From NCBI GenBank assembly GCA_007124105.1, contig SLFT01000226.1:1-27400 (forward strand): a stretch of 27,400 bases of DNA. The letters are read 5' to 3'. Position numbers and translations under genes: made by a program. The notes beneath the pieces are model-generated. The model saw only the letters and a list, made by a program, of their open reading frames with translations, was not told the origin of the DNA and made no database searches. The stretch's first letter is position 1. Every line of letters begins with the position of its first letter. The stretch comes from Candidatus Hydrogenedentota bacterium (GTDB taxonomy: Bacteria; Hydrogenedentota; Hydrogenedentia; Hydrogenedentales; CAITNO01). Below are positions 7,798 through 15,812 of the stretch, piece after piece.

Positions 7798-8856
7798 TTA
7801 TTCCACGTTTGTGTTTTCGAAGGAACGTATGGCGTCTATCAGCAGCGTTACATGCTCAAACGGGGTGTCAGGCAGTACGCCATGACCAAGGTTGAAGATA
7901 TGGCCGTGACAAGCGCCTTCTTCAATACAGTGCTGCGCCGCGGCGATGATCGCTTCGGGCGGCCCCGCCGCCAACAGGTGATTGTCCAGGTTGCCCTGTA
8001 TCGGCACGGGTTCTCCGATCTCGGCCCGCACGGTTGCAATTGAATAGGCGGCGGGCAGCGAAAGAATGGATGCGCCCGCAGCGTGAAGCGTGGCCGGCGC
8101 GAGCAGCGCGTCATCGCGGCGCGCAAACAGAATGGTGGGGACCCCGGTGTTCCGAATCCCCGCAAACACGCGCTGCTGCCCTGGCAACGCCCACGCGCTG
8201 TACTCTTCCAGCGTAAGACAATGGGCCGCTGATTCGAATAACTGTACGGCATTGGCGCCGCAGCCAATCTGAAAGGCGAGATAGTCTGTTGTCATGTCCG
8301 CAAGCAGGTCGAGCATCGTCCGTGTCCAGACTGGATATTCCCGCATCAGTGCGCGCGTATTGGGCAAGTCAAAGGGCGGACTTCCATTTTCCGCCAGGAA
8401 GGCGAACAACGTAAATGGCGCGCCGGCAAAACCAAGCAACGGCAACCCGGCATCTGTGACCGGGCCGCGCAATAATTCGTACAGGCGCGCGAGGAAAGGA
8501 AGACCATCCGCCATATCGAAACGATGAAGCCGCTCAAAATCTTGCGTATTGGTAAGCGGCGTTTCGGGTTGTGGCCCAGGTCGAAATACAAAAGGCGCGC
8601 CCATACCGCTCAACGGGGTGAGAATGTCCTGAAAAATGATGACGGCGTCCACCCCCCATCGTACAGGCAACAACGAAATGTGGGCGGCCGCATCCGGATC
8701 GCGAAACAGCTCCTCGAGGGGCCGGGGATCGCTCTCGCGAAAATCGCGGTACATGGGATCACAACGCCCCGCCTGGCGCATCAGCCAGACTGGCGGGCGA
8801 GGCGTTTTTTCGGCTCGTGCGGCGCACAGAAACAGGGATTTGTTGGTTGATTTCAT
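7798..8856 (-). CDS. hemE: Uroporphyrinogen decarboxylase
   Basis: This enzyme decarboxylates uroporphyrinogen III to coproporphyrinogen III in haem synthesis. Family signatures are clear: PVWLMRQAGR near residue 22-31, 'FQDILTPLSGMG' holding the catalytic Asp (D77), 'GFAGAPFTL' at about 142 and the C-terminal 'FNLGHGVLPDTP'. The length of 352 residues is normal. I start at the ATG at 8856; a TTG directly upstream is in frame but neither has a good Shine-Dalgarno sequence. After the first signature the sequence reads CDPMYR, not the usual YLPEYR, a mild departure. No other haem genes are in the window. A haem pathway fits the CxxCH protein at the right end. Confidence 0.95.
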   Translation of the reverse strand: MKSTNKSLFLCAARAEKTPRPPVWLMRQAGRCDPMYRDFRESDPRPLEELFRDPDAAAHISLLPVRWGVDAVIIFQDILTPLSGMGAPFVFRPGPQPETPLTNTQDFERLHRFDMADGLPFLARLYELLRGPVTDAGLPLLGFAGAPFTLFAFLAENGSPPFDLPNTRALMREYPVWTRTMLDLLADMTTDYLAFQIGCGANAVQLFESAAHCLTLEEYSAWALPGQQRVFAGIRNTGVPTILFARRDDALLAPATLHAAGASILSLPAAYSIATVRAEIGEPVPIQGNLDNHLLAAGPPEAIIAAAQHCIEEGACHGHIFNLGHGVLPDTPFEHVTLLIDAIRSFENTNVE

Positions 8857-8901
8857 CAAACTTATTTTATAAAGACAGTTGTGACGGGTGGCCGCCAGGC
8901 A

Positions 8902-9378
8902 TCAAGACTCGATGTCAAGCGCATCCGCAAATGTGTCGTCATCATCTGCGTCCACAACATCCGCGTCATCCAACAGCGCGCCATCATCGTCGCCGCTGTC
9001 GTCTTCCGTGGGAACAACAACCGGAGCGTCCGGTTCTTCCTCAATCTCGTCTTCTTCTTCGTCGTCGTCAACATCATCTGACTCAATGAAAGCGCTGTCT
9101 ATTTCCACGATATCCAGTGCGGGCGGCGGCGTCGGCGCAGCGGCAGCCTTGCGCTTCTTGGTGCGCTTCAACTCCGGCTTATCGTCTAGCTCGTCGGCAC
9201 TGGAGCCTACAGGGATCAACGTTCCTCCCTTGCACACGTCCGTGGGACACTTGAACTCCATCTTTTCAGCGCCCCATTCCACAAAACGACGACCACAAAG
9301 CGGACAATAATACTTAACAGCCACAGATTTACCCTTTCGTTTTCCCGGCTGAGATGATTGATTCATTCCATGTTGCAT
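8902..9378 (-). CDS. Acidic zinc-ribbon protein (FYDLN-acid-like)
   Basis: An N-terminal basic stretch leads into a zinc ribbon with two Cys pairs, CPLC (about 25-28) and CPTDVC (44-49). After a Lys/Ala/Pro-rich linker ('KRTKKRKAAAAPTPPP'), the last 60 or so residues are almost all Asp and Glu. This layout matches the FYDLN-acid (TIGR02300) type proteins, whose function is unknown. The acidic tail suggests binding to a basic partner or to nucleic-acid machinery. The start is uncertain: the ATG at 9378 is 12 nt from a perfect TATAAT, and a second ATG at 9366 has no better ribosome site. The downstream hemE starts 45 nt away on the same strand, so they may share a transcript. Confidence 0.7.
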   Translation of the reverse strand: MQHGMNQSSQPGKRKGKSVAVKYYCPLCGRRFVEWGAEKMEFKCPTDVCKGGTLIPVGSSADELDDKPELKRTKKRKAAAAPTPPPALDIVEIDSAFIESDDVDDDEEEDEIEEEPDAPVVVPTEDDSGDDDGALLDDADVVDADDDDTFADALDIES

Positions 9379-9390
9379 TAACGGCGCCGA

Positions 9391-9396
9391 ATTATA
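9391..9396 (-). promoter_or_regulatory. TATAAT -10 element for the acidic zinc-ribbon gene
   Basis: A perfect TATAAT on the minus strand lies 12 nt before the first ATG. Transcription would start near 9384 and leave a leader of about 6 nt to that ATG or 18 nt to the second one. No good -35 hexamer is found at 16-18 nt spacing. Confidence 0.45.
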
Positions 9397-9781
9397 ACAA
9401 AAAAGAAACTCTCATACACTTTTTCAAAAACACATCTCTCTACACGGTTGCAGCAAACTGATAAACGATGCGCATTGCGCTCTGTGGGACAGCTGCTCAT
9501 GAGACGTTGCCTCATCCGTAAGCGACGAAAATAGCGCGTAAGGACGAATAATCATTCGCTCCTACCAAGCGTGGTGCTGGGCAATTTTCAGGGCAGCCGT
9601 TCGCCCAATAATAAAAAATAAAACAGATATTCGTTATGGCCCTTATTGCCGCCGTCACCAATTTCCATAGCATTGTCCGCTTTGTACGATAAGAACGCTG
9701 GAAAAGAAATGTGCCAAGACAGCGGCTTTCGTCACTGTACGGGCCCTATCAGCAAAAGAGGATGAACGCGGAACCCGTGTT
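9397..9781. other. Intergenic gap without a supported gene
   Basis: This stretch separates the DUF4405-like gene from the zinc-ribbon gene. It is locally AT-rich (an A/T run near 9610-9625). I see no ORF with a ribosome binding site, no tRNA and no strong hairpin; ATGAG/CTCAT and CGAAT/ATTCG pairs are short and probably chance. Confidence 0.5.
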
Positions 9782-10300
9782 TCATCTGCCGCCCGCGCCG
9801 CGGCCAGCGCCACGACCGCGACCGCCACGACCGCCCCTGTCCCCCTCTTCAACTTGTGAGTCCCAGTATTCCTTGATGTCGTCATTCCACTGGATAATGG
9901 CGCCGAAAGGCGGCAGACTGTACAAACTCCCAATAACGGTAATTACACATAGCAGCACAGCCAATGCCAGTTCCCGCTTCAGGTTGAGAGCATGACGCGT
10001 CTTATCTTTTAAGTAGCCCCAGAAAATCGTCCAGTTATAATACAAATGAAATCCCGTTGCCATCAAAACAAGGAGCGGCAACGTAATATGGACAGTGCTC
10101 CAACCGTCCTTGCTTATCCCCAGTATTTTCCAGTCTATCAGCCTCGCAATACCGCATCTCGGGGCCAGGTAAAGAACCACGCCCGATAGGGTCAGCAAGA
10201 TGAAAGAACAAAACAACAACAAGCTAAAGAATCCGCGAAAATTAAAGCGACTTCGTTTTTGCTCAGTGGTTGTTCCGGAACATTCATTGGCTTCACTCAT
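9782..10300 (-). CDS. DUF4405-like three-helix membrane protein with Arg/Gly-rich tail
   Basis: I chose the ATG at 10300 because AGGAG lies 11 nt upstream; an earlier start at 10351 has none. Three membrane helices are evident at about 23-46, 68-94 and 110-128. The second carries two histidines, H71 and H85, in the 'VHITLPL...GFHLYYNW' pattern of DUF4405 proteins, which resemble cytochrome b561-type haem-binding bundles. The 172-residue protein ends in about 18 residues of nearly pure Gly and Arg (155-172), an RGG-like tail unusual on a bacterial membrane protein. A haem or redox role is inferred from the paired histidines. The gene is divergent from the sulfatase and shares a 360-nt intergenic region with it. 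Confidence 0.75.
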   Translation of the reverse strand: MSEANECSGTTTEQKRSRFNFRGFFSLLLFCSFILLTLSGVVLYLAPRCGIARLIDWKILGISKDGWSTVHITLPLLVLMATGFHLYYNWTIFWGYLKDKTRHALNLKRELALAVLLCVITVIGSLYSLPPFGAIIQWNDDIKEYWDSQVEEGDRGGRGGRGRGAGRGAGGR

Positions 10301-10491
10301 TGGCAGCAGTTCTCCTGTCTCTGTCTTGTTGCGATACTCGTGTATTGGCAAAATAGCGTAGCCTCTTGTAGCATACCTCCCGCGCTTTCTTCAAGGGTTG
10401 TACATAATACGGTGGATTGGCAAGGGCGTTTTTCCCGAGATTTTCGAGACACTCCTGGTGAGATATTGTGTAGCGGCCACCCGTGCCGCCT

Positions 10492-10520
10492 TTGTCGCTC
10501 ACACATATTTCCGGTATACT
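10492..10520 (+). promoter_or_regulatory. Candidate sigma70 promoter upstream of the sulfatase
   Basis: TTGTCG (10492-10497) and TATACT (10515-10520) are spaced by exactly 17 nt and lie about 140 nt before the sulfatase ATG. It is the best hexamer pair in the divergent region 10301-10660, which holds no supported gene. Confidence 0.5.
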
Positions 10521-10660
10521 CTCAATACGCGATGGCGTCAGGCAACAACGCGCGAGGCAGTCATTGGCATAAAACGGAGAACGCGCAACAGACGCACAAC
10601 AAGCGGTAATTTGCTCTTGGCCATGGGGGCGTAACTGCCGCCGGTTTGAGGAACTTGTTT

Positions 10661-12229
10661 ATGAATACAACAGGAATATTTTCACCGAAGACGCGGACTT
10701 CAGCAATACCTGCAACCCGGCGCGACTTTCTTAAATCACTCTCGGCGTTGGCCGCCGCCGGCGTATTGCCCTTGCGCAGCGGCGCTGACAGTGCAGCGCA
10801 AAAACCGCCGAATATCGTGATCATCTACGCGGACGACATGGGCTATGGCGACCTGGCCATTCAGAATCCAGAGTCGAAGATACCCACGCCGCACCTGGAC
10901 GGACTGGCGAGAGACGGCATGCGCTTTACAGATGCGCACAGTTCCTCGGGTATATGCACGCCCAGTCGCTATTCGCTGTTGACCGGCAGATATCATTGGC
11001 GCAAGTTTCACGGCATTGTGAACAGTTTTGATGGGTCGGTCTTCGATCTCAACGAAACAACGTTGCCCGGGATGCTGCAACAGGCGGGATATCACACCGC
11101 CTGTATCGGCAAGTGGCATCTTGGCTGGGATTGGGACGCCATACGCGTCGGGGAACGGCGCGACGAAAAAGACGGCGCGTCCCCGGAATCATTTGACTGG
11201 TCGCAACCCATACCCGACGGGCCGCTGGCGCATGGCTTCGATTACTATTTTGGCGACGATGTCCCCAACTTCCCGCCGTACGCCTGGATGGAGAATGATC
11301 GCCTGATAACGACGCCCACCGAGATGTACGCCCCTGATCCCGTGCCGGAAGAGGGCCAGCACGAGGGACGCCCAGGCCCCATGACGAAAGACTGGCGGTT
11401 GGATGCGGTGATGCCCCGTCTGACGGAAAGAACGGTCGCGTGGCTCGCCGAACAGAAGGACGCACAACAACCGTTCTTCCTGTACTTCTCATGGACATCG
11501 CCCCACACGCCCATCGTACCCGCGCCGGAATTTCAAGGCAAGACGGAAGCGGGCCCCTATGGCGATTTTGTTTATCAAAGCGACGCGTCGGCGGGCGAGA
11601 TTTTACGCGCCCTCGATGAGAACGGGTTGCGCGACAACACACTGGTTATTTTCACCAGCGACAACGGCCCCGAACACTACGCGTACGACCGCGCGCGGAA
11701 CACCGGACACCGAAGCATGGGGCCGTTACGCGGACTGAAGCGCGACATTTACGAGGGCGGCCATCGCGTACCAACAATTATGCGCTGGCCGGGTGTAATC
11801 GAGCCGGGGAGCGTTTGCGACGCGCTCGTTGGACAGGTGGATATTCTGGCTACTGTTGCCGCCATTGTCGGGATTGAACCGCCCGATGGAACAGCGGAAG
11901 ACTCATGTAATCTTCTGCCGCTGCTGCAAGGCCAGATACCGCAATCGCCCATACGAGACATCCATATTCACAATACCTTCTCCAACCGCTACGCCATCCG
12001 TCAGGGCGACTGGGTGTTTATTAACGCCCGAAGCGGCGCGCACTCGAAGGTTCCGGATTGGTTTAACGAAGAAAACGGCTACGAACCCAATCCCCACGAA
12101 AAGGCCCTTTATTGCTTGCGCGAGGATATGAGCCAGCGCAAGAATCTCATAACCGAATATCCCGACAAGGCAACGGCACTTGAAACGTTGTTAAAACAAT
12201 ACCTGTCCCAGGCATCGAGGAACGACTGA
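10661..12229 (+). CDS. Tat-exported sulfatase (arylsulfatase family)
   Basis: I start at the ATG at 10661, which has GAGGAA 9 nt upstream; an in-frame TTG at 10646 would place that site inside the gene. An N-terminal twin-arginine signal ('TRRDFLKSLSALAAAGVLPL', 19-38) predicts Tat export. The sulfatase domain has the metal site 'YADDMGYGD' (56-64), the formylglycine motif CTPSR with Cys99, 'TGRY' after it, 'GKWHLG' and 'TSDNGPE'. The Cys-type motif needs a formylglycine-generating enzyme or anaerobic maturase; neither is in the window. At 522 residues it has the usual length. It probably removes sulfate esters from polysaccharides in the periplasm or outside. Substrate class is not resolvable. 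The SGNH hydrolase gene follows 93 nt downstream. Confidence 0.95.
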   Translation: MNTTGIFSPKTRTSAIPATRRDFLKSLSALAAAGVLPLRSGADSAAQKPPNIVIIYADDMGYGDLAIQNPESKIPTPHLDGLARDGMRFTDAHSSSGICTPSRYSLLTGRYHWRKFHGIVNSFDGSVFDLNETTLPGMLQQAGYHTACIGKWHLGWDWDAIRVGERRDEKDGASPESFDWSQPIPDGPLAHGFDYYFGDDVPNFPPYAWMENDRLITTPTEMYAPDPVPEEGQHEGRPGPMTKDWRLDAVMPRLTERTVAWLAEQKDAQQPFFLYFSWTSPHTPIVPAPEFQGKTEAGPYGDFVYQSDASAGEILRALDENGLRDNTLVIFTSDNGPEHYAYDRARNTGHRSMGPLRGLKRDIYEGGHRVPTIMRWPGVIEPGSVCDALVGQVDILATVAAIVGIEPPDGTAEDSCNLLPLLQGQIPQSPIRDIHIHNTFSNRYAIRQGDWVFINARSGAHSKVPDWFNEENGYEPNPHEKALYCLREDMSQRKNLITEYPDKATALETLLKQYLSQASRND

Positions 12230-12322
12230 CTTGATGCGGATGGCGGATAACAATTGAGACTTTTTGCTCCGGTGTTGAAAACCCTACGCGCCCGACCTGA
12301 GCGTTAAGAACGAGCCGAGTAA

Positions 12323-13468
12323 ATGCACGAGCACAACAAGACACACGCAAACACCAGGGCGCATTCTGGATCGCCCTTGGGCGCAAGGCGCGCAATCCTT
12401 TTTAACGGCATACTGTGCTGCCTTAGCATATTTGCCGTCCTTATCGCTGGCGAAGCGTTCGTGCGCCTGGCCATGCCGCGCGACGACATCGCCGAATGGT
12501 ATCTGCCCCATCCCAGGTATCACCATCTGCTTAAGCCCAATTTTCATCAACGCTATGTGTACCGTCCCTTTGGCGCGTACATGGATGTGCAGACCAATGC
12601 ATCAGGATTTCGCGATACGCCACGAGAGCGCGCCCCTGATGACGCCGCGCTTGTTCTGTTTCTGGGCGACTCATTCGTGTTCGGCTACGGCCTGGACGTT
12701 GAGCAGCGTATGGACACGGCATTGCGGCGCATGGCGCGGGAACGCGAGATTTCGCTGGATACCATCAATTGGGGCGTACCCGGTTGGGGCACAAGCCATC
12801 AGGCGTTGTATGCCGCCGACCATCTGAAAACTGTACAGCCGGATGCGCTCGTTTTGCTGTTCTGCAATAATGACCCGGCTAACGATCGCGGCGTGGGGTT
12901 GCCGACCCTGCCTGACATGGACAGTTCGCTCTATCCGCTGAAAACCCTGCTGCGGCGCCGTCTGCATTTGTACAGGATGCTGCTCGAAGTGCGCGCCTTT
13001 CTTCGCGCCGGACGCCAGGAAAACAGGGAAAGCTCAGGTGATGTCCGGCCCGACGGATCGCCCTGCGACATTATGCCCGAGGACTGGCGGCGTACAAAGG
13101 GCTTTATATTCGATATTCACCAGGCACTGAATGCGGCGAATCCCGGGACGCAGATGTTGTTGATGGCTGCAAGCCCCGATGACGCGCCGGTCCGCGAATC
13201 GCTCACCGCTATTGCGTCCGAAAAGCCGGGCCTGCACTACCTGGACATAGCCCCTGGCATTGCGCATCTCTCACAAGACGAACGACAGATGCCTTGGGAC
13301 GCGCACTGGAGTCCCGCAGTGCATCATGCTGCCGCCGCGGCTGTTCTCGACTGGATTGCTGCCAACCTGGCGGCAGACAGGCACAAGCACACTGTTGAGC
13401 CGCGAGACGGACTTGTCTCTGTTTCAGCAAAATTTCATCGTTTATGGTGGAGCCTGAAAGCCTCATGA
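12323..13468 (+). CDS. Membrane-anchored SGNH/GDSL hydrolase-like protein
   Basis: A basic N-terminus and one hydrophobic helix (about 25-43) suggest a signal anchor. The SGNH fold follows: block I 'LFLGDSFVFGYG' with Ser117, block II Gly in 'NWGVPGWGTSHQ' (149-160), block III 'FCNNDPAND' (180-188) and block V 'WDAHWSP' (325-331) with Asp326 and His328. The family esterifies or de-esterifies glycans and lipids, often as O-acetyl transferases or esterases. Its place after a sulfatase would fit work on extracellular polysaccharide, which is inference. The ATG is preceded only by weak GAG-containing sequence, so the start is less certain than the domain call. It lies 93 nt from the sulfatase stop; co-transcription is possible. 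Confidence 0.82.
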   Translation: MHEHNKTHANTRAHSGSPLGARRAILFNGILCCLSIFAVLIAGEAFVRLAMPRDDIAEWYLPHPRYHHLLKPNFHQRYVYRPFGAYMDVQTNASGFRDTPRERAPDDAALVLFLGDSFVFGYGLDVEQRMDTALRRMAREREISLDTINWGVPGWGTSHQALYAADHLKTVQPDALVLLFCNNDPANDRGVGLPTLPDMDSSLYPLKTLLRRRLHLYRMLLEVRAFLRAGRQENRESSGDVRPDGSPCDIMPEDWRRTKGFIFDIHQALNAANPGTQMLLMAASPDDAPVRESLTAIASEKPGLHYLDIAPGIAHLSQDERQMPWDAHWSPAVHHAAAAAVLDWIAANLAADRHKHTVEPRDGLVSVSAKFHRLWWSLKAS

Positions 13469-13498
13469 ATACCTGCCCCTGCTTTCATGGCTCGAAAA

Positions 13499-13516
13499 CA
13501 ATGCGTTCGCGCATTG
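13499..13516. terminator. Small hairpin after the SGNH hydrolase gene
   Basis: CAATGCG (13499-13505) pairs perfectly with CGCATTG (13510-13516) around a TTCG loop, 30 nt after the SGNH stop. No T-run follows, so it may be a Rho-type or RNA-stabilising end and not an intrinsic terminator. Confidence 0.35.
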
Positions 13517-13586
13517 CGGCGCGCGCGTTCCCCGAAAAAGACCGTTATCTGTTCCCGATAATGTGATACAAATAAGGAGTTCTACA

Positions 13587-14009
13587 TTGGATATTATTCA
13601 CGAATATTTTCAAGGCGACAGGCTTGCGGCGGCTATGAACATGAAGATCGAAGAACTCGCCGCGGGCCATGCCGTAGTAACTATGCCGGTTGCAGATATG
13701 CTCATGAACGGTTTGGACGCTGTTCACGGCGGCGCACTGTTTTCGCTGGCCGACTTCTGCTTTGCCGTGGCCAGTAACTCACATGGCCGCGTGGCGGTTG
13801 CCGTGAACGCCTCCATCTCGTTTTTCAGGCCGGCGCTGAGCGGCGTGTTAACCGCCACCGCACGGGAAACCCATCTGGGCGCGCGCATCGCGGGATACGT
13901 TGTGGACATAACGGACGAATCAGGCGCATTGGTTGCAACCATGCAAGGCGTGGTATACCGCAAACGCGACACCATCGAATCTATTGTGGAAGCGCGCCGC
14001 GCCAACTGA
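13587..14009 (+). CDS. PaaI-type hotdog-fold thioesterase
   Basis: The likely start is TTG at 13587, because AAGGAG lies 7 nt before it and no in-frame ATG is nearby until Met-15 of the product; a GTG at 13563 would precede that site. The 140-residue product has the hotdog fold of acyl-CoA thioesterases: 'MNGLDAVHGGALFSLADFCFAVAS' carries the HGG and the helix start, and 'NASISFFRPALSGVLTATARETH' matches the PaaI beta-strands. PaaI hydrolyses aryl-CoA (phenylacetyl-CoA-type) thioesters, but close relatives differ, so the substrate is open. No phenylacetate genes surround it. The 14-bp inverted repeat element starts 6 nt after its stop codon. Confidence 0.85.
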   Translation: MDIIHEYFQGDRLAAAMNMKIEELAAGHAVVTMPVADMLMNGLDAVHGGALFSLADFCFAVASNSHGRVAVAVNASISFFRPALSGVLTATARETHLGARIAGYVVDITDESGALVATMQGVVYRKRDTIESIVEARRAN

Positions 14010-14015
14010 AAACCT

Positions 14016-14146
14016 TCGTTGGACTAAACAGGTGGCGCCGCCCCGATGGACGGTATTGACCGTATTGACGGGGATAAACAAGACTGACGGATGCCGCAGC
14101 TACATTGACGCGCATCTCTTGATTTCCGCGGCGTTTAGTCCAACGA
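14016..14146. repeat. 131-bp element with 14-bp perfect inverted ends and 9-nt tandem units
   Basis: TCGTTGGACTAAAC at 14016-14029 is the exact reverse complement of 14133-14146. The 103 nt between contain three imperfect 9-nt units (ATGGACGGT, ATTGACCGT, ATTGACGGG, 14046-14072), CCCCG/CGGGG flanks and an inner ACGGT/ACCGT stem. No target-site duplication is evident. It sits between the thioesterase stop and the trxA promoter. Confidence 0.6.
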
Positions 14147-14171
14147 CACGCATGACGGAAAAAGAATGTTT

Positions 14172-14201
14172 TTGCGTCGGGAATATTTTTTACTGTATAC
14201 T
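14172..14201 (+). promoter_or_regulatory. Candidate sigma70 promoter for trxA
   Basis: TTGCGT (14172-14177) and TATACT (14196-14201) are 18 nt apart in an AT-rich stretch. The start of transcription would fall about 65 nt before the trxA ATG. Confidence 0.55.
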
Positions 14202-14272
14202 GTTGTCTTGTTGTATAGAGTAGCGTTCCTGCCAGGATGCTTAATACAACAACAGTAAGAAGGAGAGTTCCC

Positions 14273-14593
14273 ATGAGCAACGCCAAGGAATTAACGAACG
14301 ATACGTTTGCAGATGGTACGAAGTCCGGGGTTTCCCTAGTGGATTTTTGGGCGGAGTGGTGTGGTCCTTGCCGGATGATGACGCCTATTCTTGACGATTT
14401 GGCGGAAGAGTTTGAAGGACGCGCCGCCGTGTACAAAGTAAACGTGGACAACGCACAGGATGTGGCAGCGGAGAAGGGTGTGCAAAGCATTCCAACGCTG
14501 CTGGTACTGAAAGACGGCAAAGAGGTAAAACGTTTTGTGGGCGTGACCCAGAAACCCGATTTGACTACCGCGCTCGAGGCGGCGCTGGACTGA
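14273..14593 (+). CDS. trxA: Thioredoxin
   Basis: This is a small cytoplasmic thiol-disulfide oxidoreductase. The ATG at 14273 is chosen because AAGGAG lies 7 nt upstream and the 106-residue product has the standard thioredoxin length; a longer frame from 14237 adds a non-family extension. The active site WCGPC is at 29-33, after 'LVDFWAEW', and the cis-Pro is P74 in 'SIPTLLVL'. It carries no signal peptide, unlike the TlpA-type protein at 2437-3633. A promoter and a clear terminator bracket the gene, so it is transcribed alone. Thioredoxin reductase is not in the window. Confidence 0.96.
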   Translation: MSNAKELTNDTFADGTKSGVSLVDFWAEWCGPCRMMTPILDDLAEEFEGRAAVYKVNVDNAQDVAAEKGVQSIPTLLVLKDGKEVKRFVGVTQKPDLTTALEAALD

Positions 14594-14640
14594 CATGACC
14601 ACGCGCCCCTCGACGGGCGCTTATCCGATATATATCCCCC

Positions 14641-14682
14641 CAGGCGTCCGTGACAATATACACAGTCCGGACGCCTGTTTTA
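14641..14682 (+). terminator. Rho-independent terminator after trxA
   Basis: CAGGCGTCCG (14641-14650) pairs with CGGACGCCTG (14668-14677), a 10-bp perfect stem followed at once by TTTTAT. It is 48 nt after the trxA stop. A weaker GCGCCC/GGGCGC hairpin lies just before it. Confidence 0.85.
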
Positions 14683-14773
14683 TATTTATGATGAAGATGG
14701 CGGAATATGCGCCGCAAAAAGAGAGCGCTCTCCGTCATATAACCAGTCCCTGTAAGATAGAAAGGAAATAACA

Positions 14774-15781
14774 ATGAGTGGAAAAGTAGTGGCTGTAGCC
14801 GGAGCAACCGGCGTTGTTGGGCGGCAGATGCTGGAAATGTTGGAGGCGCGTAATTTCCCCGTGGCGCGCCTTAAACCGCTTGCTTCGGAACGTTCAAGAG
14901 GGAAGCAGGTAACTTTCAAGGGCGAGCAAATTGATGTGGAAGTGCTTTCAGACGATTCTTTTGAAGGCGTGGACATAGCGCTGTTCAGCGCGGGCGGCGG
15001 CACAAGCAAACGATTTGCGCCTTCCGCCGCGAAAGCGGGCGCCGTGGTGGTGGACAACTCCAGCGCCTGGCGCATGGACCCGGAGGTGCCGTTGGTGGTG
15101 CCTGAAGTGAATCCCGACGCCATTGCGACACATAAAGGCATTATCGCAAACCCGAACTGCTCAACCATTCAGATGATGGTCGTGCTCAAACCGATCCATG
15201 ACGCGGCGCGCATCAAGCGCGTGGTAGTGTCCACCTATCAGGCGGTTTCAGGCGCGGGTATCGCCGCCATTAGCGAATTGCAGGAACAGACGCGGGCGTT
15301 GCTGGAGAATAAGGAGTATCCGCCCAGCGTTTTTCCGCACCAGATCGCATTCAATATTATTCCACAGATTCCGCAAAGCGACGCCTTCGTCGAGAACGGG
15401 TACACCACGGAAGAAATGAAGATGGTCAATGAAACCAAAAAGATACTGGGCGACGACAGCATCGCCGTTACCGCCACCACCACGCGTGTGCCTGTTATCA
15501 CCGGGCACAGCGAATCAGTGAACATTGAAACGGAGCGAAAACTTACCGCCGACGAGGCCCGTGCATTGCTGGCGAAGGCGCCGGGCGTGGTGGTCGAAGA
15601 CGATCCAGCCGCACAGAAGTATCCGCTGGCCGTCACAGCCGCAGGTAAGTGTGAAACCTTTGTAGGCCGTATTCGGGAGGACATTTCCCATCCCTCCGCG
15701 CTCGATATGTGGATTGTCTCGGACAACCTGCTAAAGGGCGCGGCCTTGAACGCCGTGCAAATTGCTGAAAAGCTGCTGTAA
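14774..15781 (+). CDS. asd: Aspartate-semialdehyde dehydrogenase
   Basis: The enzyme reduces aspartyl phosphate to aspartate semialdehyde with NADPH, feeding lysine (and diaminopimelate), threonine and methionine synthesis. The N-terminal nucleotide-binding GATGVVG is at 10-16, the 'SAGGGTSK' loop at 72-79, the catalytic Cys129 in 'ANPNCSTIQ' and the active-site His245 in 'VPVITGHSESV'. The length of 335 residues is normal. AAAGGA lies about 8 nt before the ATG. It is followed by an intrinsic-type terminator and is separated from trxA by another, so it is a single-gene unit. A 12-bp palindrome GAGAGCGCTCTC (14721-14732) lies 41 nt before the ATG and could be an operator. Confidence 0.97.
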   Translation: MSGKVVAVAGATGVVGRQMLEMLEARNFPVARLKPLASERSRGKQVTFKGEQIDVEVLSDDSFEGVDIALFSAGGGTSKRFAPSAAKAGAVVVDNSSAWRMDPEVPLVVPEVNPDAIATHKGIIANPNCSTIQMMVVLKPIHDAARIKRVVVSTYQAVSGAGIAAISELQEQTRALLENKEYPPSVFPHQIAFNIIPQIPQSDAFVENGYTTEEMKMVNETKKILGDDSIAVTATTTRVPVITGHSESVNIETERKLTADEARALLAKAPGVVVEDDPAAQKYPLAVTAAGKCETFVGRIREDISHPSALDMWIVSDNLLKGAALNAVQIAEKLL

Positions 15782-15812
15782 GCGGTCAACCACAAAACCA
15801 CCCAAGAAAAAC

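Noticed and set aside
9655..9933. Minus-strand ORF of 92 codons
   Set aside because: It overlaps the end of the DUF4405-like gene out of frame and has no ribosome site or recognisable content.
10521..10609. Possible short leader peptide before the sulfatase (starts near 10529)
   Set aside because: The frame has no ribosome site and its sequence gives no family or regulatory motif.
11049..11642. Minus-strand ORF of 197 codons
   Set aside because: It is antisense to the sulfatase; its composition is Arg-rich like a shadow frame.
14016..14146. Insertion sequence
   Set aside because: No transposase and no target-site duplication; a small inverted-repeat element or RNA is all that can be claimed.
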